From positions 310,001 through 374,000 of the forward strand of contig NZ_CAWVOH010000001.1 in the NCBI RefSeq assembly GCF_963930865.1: DNA of 64,000 nt, in the 5' to 3' direction. Position numbers and translations under genes: made by a program. Of the stretch, positions 56,116 through 64,000 are shown in pieces (within the stretch, counting starts at the first letter, position 1; every line of letters starts with the position of its first letter). Source of the stretch: Eupransor demetentiae (GTDB taxonomy: Bacteria > Bacillota > Bacilli > Lactobacillales > Lactobacillaceae). Under the pieces are notes generated by a model. The model saw only the letters and a list, made by a program, of their open reading frames with translations. It had not been told where the DNA came from and did no database searches.

Positions 56116-57969
56116 ATGCCAAAAATTAATTTAGAAGAACTTAAAGAGCGGCAAAAGCGCATTCGTAACTTTTCGATTGTGGCCCACATTGATCACGGAA
56201 AGTCGACGATTGCGGACCGGATTTTGGAGCAAACCCACACGGTGGCCGAGCGTGATATGCAGGCCCAGTTGCTTGATACCATGGATCTGGAACGGGAACG
56301 TGGCATTACCATCAAGTTGAACGCCGTCGAAGTGCACTACGATGCCAAGGATGGCCAAACTTACATTTTCCACTTGATTGATACCCCGGGGCACGTCGAT
56401 TTCTCTTATGAAGTGTCACGTTCTTTGGCAGCTGCTGAAGGGGCTATTTTGGTTGTTGATGCGGCACAGGGTGTCGAGGCGCAAACCTTGGCCAATGTTT
56501 ACTTGGCTTTAGATAACGACTTGGAAATTTTGCCCGTTATCAACAAAATTGATTTGCCGGCCGCTGATCCGGACAAGGTCAAAAAGGAAATTGAAGATGT
56601 GATTGGCTTGGATGCTTCCGACGCCGTCTTGGTTTCAGCAAAGAAGGGGATTGGAATTCCTGAGCTTTTGGAACGGATTGTTTCGGACTTTCCAGCACCC
56701 TCGGGTGACTTGGAAGCGCCTTTGCAGGCCTTGATTTTTGATTCCCAGTACGACTCTTATCGTGGCGTTGTGGTCAACATTCGTGTCCGCGAGGGAATTG
56801 TTAAGCCTGGCGATAAGATTCGGATTATGAACACCGGGGCCGAATACGAAGTTTCGGAAGTCGGGGTGATGTCACCTACGGCGCAGAAGCGCGATTATTT
56901 GATGGCTGGGGATGTTGGTTACTTGACTGCTTCAATCAAGGACATTTCCAAGACCCAGTCGGGTGATACCATTACCCTGGTCAATAATCCGGCAGATAAG
57001 CCTTTGCCTGGTTATAAGAAGATGACACCGATGGTTTATTCCGGACTTTATCCGTCCGATAACGCCAAGTACGGTGATTTGCGCGATGCCTTGGAAAAGT
57101 TGCAACTTAACGATGCTGCTTTGACCTTTGAGCCGGAAACTTCACAAGCCTTGGGCTTTGGTTTCCGTGTTGGTTTCTTGGGACTGCTTCACATGGACGT
57201 CATCCAGGAACGTTTGGAGCGAGAATTCGACCTTGACTTGGTGACGACGGCGCCTTCGGTTACCTACCGAGTTACGACCCACGATGGCGAAGTCTTGATG
57301 ATCGAAAACCCATCTGAATTACCGGAAGCACAAGAAATCAACCAGATTGAAGAACCTTACGTGCACGCTCAAATCATGGTGCCCAATGACTATGTTGGGG
57401 CCGTGATGGAATTGGCGCAGCGCAAGCGTGGTGAATTTGACACCTTGGAATACTTGGATGAAAACCGAGTAAACGTTAAGTACTACATGCCACTTTCAGA
57501 AATCATCTTTAACTTCTTCGACCGTTTGAAATCATCGACGCGTGGCTATGCTTCGCTTGATTACGAAATTGACGGCTACCGACCTTCCGACTTGGTTAAG
57601 ATTGATATCCTCTTGAACGGGGATAAGGTCGATGCCTTGTCCTTCATCGTTCACCGTGATTTTGCCGTTGAACGTGGCCGCATTATTACCGCCAAGTTGA
57701 AGGAAATCATTCCTCGTCAAAACTTTGAAATTCCAGTGCAAGCTGCGATTGGAAACAAGATTTTGGCCCGCACCAACATCAAGGCCTACCGTAAGGATGT
57801 GACGGCAAAGATTCACACGGGTGATCCTGACCGTCGTGCCAAGTTGCTCGACAAGCAGAAGCGTGGAAAGGCCCGTATGAAGGATGTCGGAACGGTTTCC
57901 GTGCCACAAGAAGCCTTCATGGCTGTATTGAAGACCGAGGACGACGAAAAGTTTGCCCGCGGTAACTAA
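56116..57969 (+). CDS. lepA: Elongation factor 4 (LepA)
   Basis: A 617-residue ribosome-bound GTPase that can back-translocate stalled ribosomes. The G motifs are VAHIDHGKST, DTPGHVDFSYE and INKIDLP, with the LepA-specific C-terminal domain (RQNFEIPVQAAIGNKILART). I chose ATG 56116 (MPKINLEELKERQ); the in-frame TTG at 56050 lies before TAAAAT (56074) and was rejected. The intergenic stretch 55958-56115 holds the divergent tannase and lepA promoters and no gene. Confidence 0.97.
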   Translation: MPKINLEELKERQKRIRNFSIVAHIDHGKSTIADRILEQTHTVAERDMQAQLLDTMDLERERGITIKLNAVEVHYDAKDGQTYIFHLIDTPGHVDFSYEVSRSLAAAEGAILVVDAAQGVEAQTLANVYLALDNDLEILPVINKIDLPAADPDKVKKEIEDVIGLDASDAVLVSAKKGIGIPELLERIVSDFPAPSGDLEAPLQALIFDSQYDSYRGVVVNIRVREGIVKPGDKIRIMNTGAEYEVSEVGVMSPTAQKRDYLMAGDVGYLTASIKDISKTQSGDTITLVNNPADKPLPGYKKMTPMVYSGLYPSDNAKYGDLRDALEKLQLNDAALTFEPETSQALGFGFRVGFLGLLHMDVIQERLEREFDLDLVTTAPSVTYRVTTHDGEVLMIENPSELPEAQEINQIEEPYVHAQIMVPNDYVGAVMELAQRKRGEFDTLEYLDENRVNVKYYMPLSEIIFNFFDRLKSSTRGYASLDYEIDGYRPSDLVKIDILLNGDKVDALSFIVHRDFAVERGRIITAKLKEIIPRQNFEIPVQAAIGNKILARTNIKAYRKDVTAKIHTGDPDRRAKLLDKQKRGKARMKDVGTVSVPQEAFMAVLKTEDDEKFARGN

Positions 57970-57986
57970 GAAAAATAGGAGATATC

Positions 57987-59063
57987 ATGTCATTTTTTAA
58001 CCGTTTAAAAGAACAACTTACTTTGCCATTCGGACCGAAAATGACCGCCTTGGGTTTGCACCCTCAGCAAACTGGCGATCTGGAAACGATTGTGGCCAAA
58101 AAGGTTGCCAAGCCTAAGCCAGCTGATGATGAAATCCTGGTCCGAGTTTTGGCAAGTTCTGTGAACCCCGTTGACGTCAAAATGATGGCGGCCTATCCAT
58201 TGGATGGACCTTTCCGTACTTTTGGTTTGGACGGCTTGGGGGAAGTTGTGGCTCGCGGTAAGGACGTCAACAACTTTGAAATTGGAGAACGGGTTTTCTA
58301 TGTCGGACAGCAGCGTAAGCCGGGTGCCGATGCTGAATTTGAAGTGGTCAAGGCTGATTTCGCGGCGCAAGCGCCTGCTAATTTGTCCAACACGGATGCC
58401 GTTGCTATGCCGCTTACCTCTGTGACGGCCTACGACATCTTGCATCAAGCCTTTAATTTGGACGTGACGGCAAATGCCGCTTCGGGAAAGACTTTGTTGA
58501 TTATTAACGGGGCCGGTGGCGTTGGTTCAGTTTTGACTCAATTGGCCAAATACCTTGGCTTGACCGTGATTACAACGGCTGGGAACGCTGATTCAAAGGC
58601 CTGGAGCAAAAAGATGGGAGCCGATTTTGTCCTCGACTACCACAAGTCCTTGACCGGCCAGCTTGAAGCTATCGGGCACAGCCAGGTTGACTTCATTGCT
58701 AACTTGCAAGACACGGCCGCATATTGGGACTTTATGGTACAAGTTTTGAAGCCCTTTGGCCGCATCGGCGCCATTGTGGGCACTGATGAAAACTTGCCGA
58801 TTGGTGAGTTGAAAAACATGGGCGCTCAGTTTACTTGGGTCTTCATGCTAGCGCGTGGTAATTTCGACATGCACATGGAAGAACAGGGTCAGATTTTGAC
58901 GGGAATTTCTGCCATGCTTGAGCAGGGTGTTTTGCATTCCACAACGACGGAAGTCTTTGATGGCTTTGAGCCAGAATCTGTTCAGGCTGCCGCTCAAATG
59001 TTAGGACAGGGCCACACCTACGGTAAGATTGTTTTGAACTTTAACAGCGAGGTCGGCCAATGA
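57987..59063 (+). CDS. Zinc-type alcohol dehydrogenase-like quinone oxidoreductase
   Basis: A 358-residue MDR-superfamily protein. The catalytic fold is at about 30-160 and the NAD(P) Rossmann fold has LLIINGAGGVGSVLTQLAKYLG. The zinc-binding residues of classic alcohol dehydrogenases are not seen, which fits the quinone oxidoreductase branch. A C-terminal region follows (MLARGNFDMHMEEQ...). The natural substrate is not known. It is followed directly by prmA with a four-base overlap. Confidence 0.85.
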   Translation: MSFFNRLKEQLTLPFGPKMTALGLHPQQTGDLETIVAKKVAKPKPADDEILVRVLASSVNPVDVKMMAAYPLDGPFRTFGLDGLGEVVARGKDVNNFEIGERVFYVGQQRKPGADAEFEVVKADFAAQAPANLSNTDAVAMPLTSVTAYDILHQAFNLDVTANAASGKTLLIINGAGGVGSVLTQLAKYLGLTVITTAGNADSKAWSKKMGADFVLDYHKSLTGQLEAIGHSQVDFIANLQDTAAYWDFMVQVLKPFGRIGAIVGTDENLPIGELKNMGAQFTWVFMLARGNFDMHMEEQGQILTGISAMLEQGVLHSTTTEVFDGFEPESVQAAAQMLGQGHTYGKIVLNFNSEVGQ

Positions 59064-59941
59064 CTTGGCGTTCGCTAGCCTATTTGGTCAATGATTCCGC
59101 TGTTGATTTGGTTAATACGACTATAGTCGAAGCCGGCTTATCGGGAAGTGAAATTCTTCCGGCCGAAAACGGGCAGTCCTGGGTTAAAGTTTATCTGGAT
59201 AAAGATGATGATTACGAGGATAAAAAAGCTGCCTTGAGAGCAGCCTTGGAAGACCTAAGTAGTCGAGCTAATGACCTCGGGCCCTTGACGGTGCAAGAAG
59301 CGGACTTAGACCAAAGCGATTGGGATTCCAACTGGAAGCAGTACTACCACGCTGAGCGGATTACCCAGCAATTCACAGTCGTACCAGCTTGGGAAGACTA
59401 CCAAAAAGAGCAAGCCAGCGAAAAGCTGATTGTCATGGATCCGGAGTTAGCCTTTGGAACGGGCACTCATCCGACCACGCGCTTGATGTTACAAGCCATT
59501 GAAACAGTTGTCCGCGGCGGCGAAAGTGTCATTGATGTCGGCACGGGTTCGGGTGTTTTGGCCTTTGCTGCTAAGCTACTCGGTGCTGAAAAAATCTTGG
59601 CGACGGACATTGACCAAGAGGCCGTCGAGGTGGCCCAAAAGAACTTGGCCCTTAATCCCGGTGGTGAGGACATTGAAGTTGTGGCATCCGATTTGCTGAA
59701 AGACGTGGACTGGCCGCCAGTTGATTTGATTTTGGCTAATATTTTAGCCGATGTCATCACACCCTTGGTGCCACAAGCCTATCAGCAGCTAAAAGTCGGT
59801 GGTAAATTCCTGGTTTCCGGGATTTATGACAATGTTGCTGAAGAAATTCGACAGGCGCTAACGGCGGCTGGCTTTACCATTTTGCAAAGTGCGCAGATGG
59901 GGGAGTGGCACGCCTACATTGCTGAAAAGAGTCAGGATTAA
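59060..59941 (+). CDS. prmA: Ribosomal protein L11 methyltransferase
   Basis: PrmA trimethylates lysines of ribosomal protein L11. The 293 residues have an N-terminal substrate-recognition domain and a C-terminal SAM domain with DVGTGSGVLAFAAKLLG and LILANILADV. It overlaps rsmE by one base, the conserved prmA-rsmE pair of Firmicutes. Confidence 0.94.
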   Translation: MTWRSLAYLVNDSAVDLVNTTIVEAGLSGSEILPAENGQSWVKVYLDKDDDYEDKKAALRAALEDLSSRANDLGPLTVQEADLDQSDWDSNWKQYYHAERITQQFTVVPAWEDYQKEQASEKLIVMDPELAFGTGTHPTTRLMLQAIETVVRGGESVIDVGTGSGVLAFAAKLLGAEKILATDIDQEAVEVAQKNLALNPGGEDIEVVASDLLKDVDWPPVDLILANILADVITPLVPQAYQQLKVGGKFLVSGIYDNVAEEIRQALTAAGFTILQSAQMGEWHAYIAEKSQD

Positions 59942-60681
59942 TGCAACGATATTTTCTTAATCAAAAAATTGACCATCAATTTGAATTGCCAGCTGGCAGT
60001 GATACTTTCCAACATTTCGGAAAGGTCCTGCGGGCTCGCGAGGGTTCTAAGGCTGAATTCGTCGATGCAGACCAGCGGCTGTATTTGGCTGAAGTAACGG
60101 CGGTGACGCCCGATGCGATTGCCTTAAAGGTTTTGGAAGAACGAAAAGCGGACGTTGAGCTGCCTTTTTCAGTTCGAATCGTGGTTTCGCCCATTAAAAA
60201 CGACCGCAATGACTGGCTCGTCCAAAAGGCGACCGAACTGGGTGTCGACGAAATTGTTTTCACGAAAATGGCAAGGACGGTTGTCGACTGGCGCAAACAG
60301 CAGGAAAAGAAATTGACTCGTTTCCAAAAAATTGCCCAAGCAGCCGCCGAGCAATCGCATCGTTTGAAAGTACCAAAAGTGCGTTGGGCGGATGATTTTA
60401 AAGAATGTATCGGGCCGGATGACGCCATTCGTTTGGTGGCCTGGGAAGAGTCCGCTAAAGAGGGCGAGCAAAGCACGCTGGTTAAGACGATTGCCGCAAC
60501 CCAGCCTGGTCAAACCATTGTTTTGTGGTTTGGTCCCGAAGGTGGGTTGACGACAGAAGAAATTGACCGCTTGCAGTCAGTGGGATTTTTGCCATTAGGC
60601 TTAGGACCACGAATCCTACGTGCCGAAACAGCACCACTTTATGCCCTTAGTGCAATTTCGACCTTGTCGGAACTAGGCTAA
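59941..60681 (+). CDS. rsmE: 16S rRNA m3U1498 methyltransferase
   Basis: RsmE methylates U1498 in 16S rRNA. The 246-residue SPOUT protein has the knot motif LWFGPEGGLTTEE and LGPRILRAETAPL, with an N-terminal PUA-like domain. Overlap with prmA makes the pair one operon. Confidence 0.95.
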   Translation: MQRYFLNQKIDHQFELPAGSDTFQHFGKVLRAREGSKAEFVDADQRLYLAEVTAVTPDAIALKVLEERKADVELPFSVRIVVSPIKNDRNDWLVQKATELGVDEIVFTKMARTVVDWRKQQEKKLTRFQKIAQAAAEQSHRLKVPKVRWADDFKECIGPDDAIRLVAWEESAKEGEQSTLVKTIAATQPGQTIVLWFGPEGGLTTEEIDRLQSVGFLPLGLGPRILRAETAPLYALSAISTLSELG

Positions 60682-60692
60682 GTCCTTATAAT
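60664..60692 (+). promoter_or_regulatory. Promoter of the 60726 membrane gene
   Basis: TTGTCG (60664-60669), 17 bases, TATAAT (60687-60692), starting inside the end of rsmE. Confidence 0.65.
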
Positions 60693-60725
60693 ATAAAAGT
60701 TAATGGCTTTTAAAGAAGGTTACCA

Positions 60726-61127
60726 ATGATGTCTACTGTAAAAAAGTTTTTGAAGCGCTTTGACGTCCAACAGGGCTTGTGGATTATTTTCCTGGCGTAT
60801 CTATTACCTCAATTTGCCCAGTGGTTCCACTGGCGCTATCTTTTTATCCTGGTTTGGATTTGCTTTATTATTAACGGCCTTTACGCGCTGTACTTTGGTT
60901 ACCAAATTCGCCGTCGTGGTCTAGCACCTTGGTGGTTGCTGGCCCAACCACTGCTTTTTGCGCTTTTGACGACTTGGCTTTGTGACCTGGTATCAACGAA
61001 CTTTGGCTATTATTTCAGTATTTTTTATCTGATTTTGTCTCTTTTCACTTTCTTGGGTGATACTCGAGATGACCCGGATGAAAATCTGATTCCAATCGAA
61101 AACGGCTTCCATGATTTGGGAGACTAA
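60726..61127 (+). CDS. Small membrane protein, unassigned
   Basis: A 133-residue protein with four hydrophobic helices at about 18-35, 38-58, 68-88 and 92-112, and an acidic cytosolic C-terminus. The pattern is common to small four-helix DUF proteins; I do not recognise a family. It has its own promoter and terminator. ATG 60726 and 60729 are both possible. Confidence 0.75.
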   Translation: MMSTVKKFLKRFDVQQGLWIIFLAYLLPQFAQWFHWRYLFILVWICFIINGLYALYFGYQIRRRGLAPWWLLAQPLLFALLTTWLCDLVSTNFGYYFSIFYLILSLFTFLGDTRDDPDENLIPIENGFHDLGD

Positions 61128-61131
61128 GCTT

Positions 61132-61156
61132 AAAAGCGCCAATTAAGGCGCTTTTT
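61132..61156 (+). terminator. Terminator before the ABC-F gene
   Basis: AAAAGCGCC-AATTA-AGGCGCTTTTT. Confidence 0.85.
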
Positions 61157-61157
61157 C

Positions 61158-61166
61158 TGTTAGAAT
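61158..61166 (+). promoter_or_regulatory. -10 of the ABC-F gene, TG extended
   Basis: TG-T-TAGAAT (TAGAAT 61161-61166), 40 bases before the ATG. Confidence 0.6.
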
Positions 61167-61206
61167 ATTAAAAGATGATTTACCCGAAATTAGTGGAGGA
61201 TAACCA

Positions 61207-62832
61207 ATGATTACTGTTTCAGACATGAGTTTTTCTTTTTCCGGCCATAAGTTGTACCAAGACGTGAACTTGAAGTTGACGCCTGGTCATACTTACGGAA
61301 TTATCGGTGCCAACGGGGCCGGTAAGTCAACCTTTTTGAAGTTGCTACAAGGGCAATTGGAACCAACTGAAGGTAGCATTCACATTGGCGAAGGCGAACG
61401 AATGTCTTCATTGCAACAGGATCACTTTGCCTTTGATGACTTTACGGTGATGGATACCGTTATTCAAGGGCACAAGCGCCTCTACGAGGTTAAAAAAGAA
61501 ATGGATGCCATCTATGCCAAGCCTGATTTTGGCGACGAAGATGGGGTTCGTGTTGCTGATTTGTCTGCTGAATTCGAAGAACTCGATGGTTGGAATGCTG
61601 AAGCGGAAGCAGCCCAGATGTTGACGAAGCTAGGGATTGACGACCAAATGCAGCAGCAAATGATGGGGGACTTGACCGAAAACGATAAGGTTAAGGTCCT
61701 CTTGGCCCAGGCCTTGTTTGGTAATCCTGATATCTTGATTCTCGATGAGCCCACCAACGGTTTGGACGTGGCGACGATTTCATGGTTGGAAGATTTCTTG
61801 GCCGACTTTCCGAACTTGGTTATCGTGGTTTCCCACGACCGTCACTTCTTGAACGTGGTTTCGACCAATATCTTGGATGTCGATTACGGTAAGATTACGC
61901 CCTTCGTTGGAAACTACGACTTCTGGCGTGAATCTGCCGAATTGGCCCAGCGTTTGGCTTCTCAGCAAAATGCTAAGAAGGAAGAACAAATCAAGCAGCT
62001 GCAGGAATTCGTGGCTCGTTTCTCAGCCAACGCTTCTAAGTCTAAGCAGGCCACGGCCCGTAAAAAGCAGTTGGATAAGATTACTTTGGATGACATCAAA
62101 CCATCTTCACGTAAGTATCCTTACATTTCCTTCCCCATGAACCGTGAATTAGGAAACGACTTGATTCGCGTGGAAGGTATTTCAAAGAGCATCGATGGTG
62201 AAAAGGTTTTGGACAACATTTCCTTTATCGGCCGTCCGGGCGACAAGATTGCCATTCTTTCCCGTTCTGATTTGGCCGCAACGACCTTGATGAAGATTAT
62301 TGCTGGTCAAATGGAACCCGATGAAGGCTCCATTACCTGGGGTGTCACGACTTCTCGTTCTTACATCGCCAAGGATTTGAACGATAACTTTGATGACGAA
62401 AACGCCGTGGTTTTGGACTGGTTACGTGACTTTGCCGAAGAAGATCAGAAGGATAACACGACTTTGCGTGGCATGCTTGGTCAAATGCTCTTCAAGGGCG
62501 ATGATGCTCTCAAGCAAATTAAGGTTCTTTCCGGAGGCGAAAAGGTGCGTATCGTCTTGGCAAAGATGATGCTCCTAAAGGCCAACGTGCTTTTGATGGA
62601 TGACCCAACCAACCACTTGGATTTGGAATCCATTCAATCACTTAACGAAGCTGTTACGGCCTTCAAGGGTTCCGTGATTTTGACTTCTCACGATCACGAA
62701 TTCTTGGAAACGACGGCTAACCATATCGTCGAAGTTTCAGCTAAGGGCTGTGTTGACCGTGTTGACACGACCTATGATGAATTTATCTCCAGCCCAAGTA
62801 TTCAAGAAAAGGTCGAAGAGTTGTACAAGTAA
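61207..62832 (+). CDS. ABC-F family ATPase (YkpA/YbiT-like)
   Basis: A 541-residue soluble protein with two ABC domains and no membrane helices, as in ABC-F ribosome-associated factors. Walker A in domain 1 is GANGAGKST. Its signature (LTENDKVKVLLA) is degenerate, while domain 2 has the normal LSGGEKVRIVLA. Walker B sites are ILILDEPTNGLD and VLLMDDPTNHLD, and the charged linker is about 240-320. YkpA/YbiT-type members are thought to act on ribosomes; antibiotic resistance cannot be claimed. AGGATAACC precedes the ATG. Confidence 0.9.
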   Translation: MITVSDMSFSFSGHKLYQDVNLKLTPGHTYGIIGANGAGKSTFLKLLQGQLEPTEGSIHIGEGERMSSLQQDHFAFDDFTVMDTVIQGHKRLYEVKKEMDAIYAKPDFGDEDGVRVADLSAEFEELDGWNAEAEAAQMLTKLGIDDQMQQQMMGDLTENDKVKVLLAQALFGNPDILILDEPTNGLDVATISWLEDFLADFPNLVIVVSHDRHFLNVVSTNILDVDYGKITPFVGNYDFWRESAELAQRLASQQNAKKEEQIKQLQEFVARFSANASKSKQATARKKQLDKITLDDIKPSSRKYPYISFPMNRELGNDLIRVEGISKSIDGEKVLDNISFIGRPGDKIAILSRSDLAATTLMKIIAGQMEPDEGSITWGVTTSRSYIAKDLNDNFDDENAVVLDWLRDFAEEDQKDNTTLRGMLGQMLFKGDDALKQIKVLSGGEKVRIVLAKMMLLKANVLLMDDPTNHLDLESIQSLNEAVTAFKGSVILTSHDHEFLETTANHIVEVSAKGCVDRVDTTYDEFISSPSIQEKVEELYK

Positions 62833-62846
62833 AGCGAGGTATCCTG

Positions 62847-64000
62847 ATGGAAGTCGGTATTGATAAAATTGCTTTCTATACGCCCAAGTATTACTTGGAC
62901 TTGGTCGAATTGGCGCAGGCCCGTGACGTTGACCCGAACAAATTCACGATTGGCATCGGACAAGACCAGCAGGCCGTAATTCCTAACTATGAAGATGCCG
63001 TCACGATGGGGGTTAACGCCGCTAATCAGATTTTGACCGATGACAATCGTCAAAGCATCGGGCAGCTCTACTTTGGTACGGAATCCGGCGTTGATAATTC
63101 CAAATCAGCGGCTATCTTTGCCGCTAAGCTCTTAAATCTGTCGCCCTATATCCGAGCTATGGAGGTTAAGGAAGCTTGCTACGGCGGAACCTTTGCTTTA
63201 ATGATGGCTCGCGATTACGTCAAGCTCCATCCGGACCAAAAGGTCTTAGTGCTGGCTGCGGATGTGGCCCGATATGGCCTTGATACACCGGGCGAAGTCA
63301 CCCAGGGTGGTGGTGGAATTGCTATGCTCGTTTCGGCTCAACCTAAGCTAGCGGTCATTGAAGATGAATCGGTTTTTGCTAGTCGTGACGTTGCTGATTT
63401 CTGGCGACCGGTTGACCGAATGGCAGCCTTAGTTGATGGCCATCTTTCCACCGAAATTTACAAGGAAATGTTTGCTGATCTTTGGCAACGTTACCAAAAG
63501 CAGACGCAGGCTGAGATTGGTAATTTCGCGGCCTTTGCCTTCCACTTGCCCTACACCAAAATGGGTAAGAAGGCTTTGGATGAAATTATTGACCAAGCGG
63601 ATGAACAACAGGCCGAGCGCTTGCTTGAAGCGTTAAAGGCGAGTCAAGCCTATGCCCGTCGAGTCGGAAATCTCTACACTGGTTCGCTCTACTTAAGCCT
63701 GCTCTCGCTTTTGCAGCAGGACGCAGCGCTGCAAGCCGGCGACCGTTTGGCACTCTTCTCCTATGGATCGGGTGCCGAAGCCGAGCTCTTTACCTTGAAG
63801 CTGCAAAAGGACTTCAAGCAAATCATTGCTCAGCAAAAGGTCGAAGAAGCCCTGGACGCGCGTCAGCGCTTGTCGGTGGCGGAGTACGAAGCTGATTTTC
63901 AAAAGCAGCTCTATGATTCAAGCCAAAACGTGGAATCGGATTATCCCAAGGATAGTCAAGATGCCGTCTTTACTGGTTGGCGTGATGGCCAACGCATTTA
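62847..64000 (+). CDS. mvaS: Hydroxymethylglutaryl-CoA synthase, 3' end missing
   Basis: MvaS condenses acetoacetyl-CoA with acetyl-CoA at the start of the mevalonate route to isoprenoids, which lactic bacteria use. The frame is open to the window edge with 384 codons, close to the usual 385-390. It starts MEVGIDKIAFYTPKYYLDL. The nucleophile Cys in EVKEACYGGTFAL falls at residue 111, the same number as in Staphylococcus MvaS. The stop is just beyond the window. The binding site is GCGAGG, 15 bases after the ABC-F gene. Confidence 0.95.
   Translation, partial: MEVGIDKIAFYTPKYYLDLVELAQARDVDPNKFTIGIGQDQQAVIPNYEDAVTMGVNAANQILTDDNRQSIGQLYFGTESGVDNSKSAAIFAAKLLNLSPYIRAMEVKEACYGGTFALMMARDYVKLHPDQKVLVLAADVARYGLDTPGEVTQGGGGIAMLVSAQPKLAVIEDESVFASRDVADFWRPVDRMAALVDGHLSTEIYKEMFADLWQRYQKQTQAEIGNFAAFAFHLPYTKMGKKALDEIIDQADEQQAERLLEALKASQAYARRVGNLYTGSLYLSLLSLLQQDAALQAGDRLALFSYGSGAEAELFTLKLQKDFKQIIAQQKVEEALDARQRLSVAEYEADFQKQLYDSSQNVESDYPKDSQDAVFTGWRDGQRI

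Noticed and set aside
1..64000. CRISPR arrays, insertion sequences, attachment sites, rRNA operons
   Set aside because: I looked for tandem repeats, transposase motifs and tRNA-adjacent integrases and saw none.

Overview
The window is a 64 kb stretch of ordinary chromosome from a low-to-mid GC Gram-positive bacterium of the Lactobacillales. The best guess is the Leuconostoc/Fructobacillus/Weissella part of Lactobacillaceae. The reasons are a Lys-type MurE, the yhaO-yhaN-yhaM/prsA/hit/ecsAB order, T-box leaders on aminoacyl-tRNA synthetases, a rpsB leader of the Lactobacillales type, GlnR/LexA/BirA operators of the Firmicute type, and GC near the mid-40s by eye. The genus is an inference and not certain. 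Genes are tightly packed on both strands. I see no insertion sequence, prophage, CRISPR array or rRNA.

Layout. 1-6.3 kb: 3' end of murC, a Bax-inhibitor membrane protein, polA, and the glnR-glnA operon behind a clear GlnR operator. 6.3-14.9 kb: an SOS-boxed yhaO-yhaN-yhaM nuclease operon, then prsA and hit on the minus strand, ecsA-ecsB and trmB. 14.9-18.6 kb: three unassigned small minus-strand genes, tRNA-Arg(UCU), a pnuC transporter behind a LexA-like box, a TetR regulator, and rplU-rpmA with an L21 leader but no prp gene between them. 18.7-25.4 kb: secreted and cytosolic 5'-nucleotidases flanking pepP, yutD, and a bioY-birA operon with a BirA-like operator. 25.4-36.6 kb: rdgB, dus, murE, a ribbon-helix-helix protein, an SPFH gene broken by an in-frame stop, coaBC, ykvS-like, T-box argS, a class A PBP, ylbF/yheA-like and lepB.

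36.6-44.5 kb: aspartokinase, thrB and hom (minus) divergent from thrC (plus), then lexA with its own SOS box, yneF, plsC, trmN6 and yazA. 44.6-52.4 kb: translation genes rpsB, tsf, pyrH and frr, then a glycine T-box that reads first into a DUF2130 nuclease-like gene and then glyQ-glyS. 52.5-54.2 kb: an AT-rich DUF262/DUF1524 (GmrSD-like) gene, the only clear accessory defence candidate. 54.3-56.0 kb: an exported subtype-B tannase. 56.1-64 kb: lepA, an oxidoreductase, prmA-rsmE, a small membrane protein, an ABC-F ATPase and the nearly complete mvaS.

Regulation stands out more than gene content. Three LexA boxes tie lexA, the yha nuclease operon and, unexpectedly, pnuC together. About sixteen promoters carry an extended TGn -10. 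At four genes (ecsA, murE, the ribbon-helix-helix gene, coaBC) such a -10 lies only 6-7 bases before the ATG with no ribosome binding site, which predicts leaderless mRNAs.
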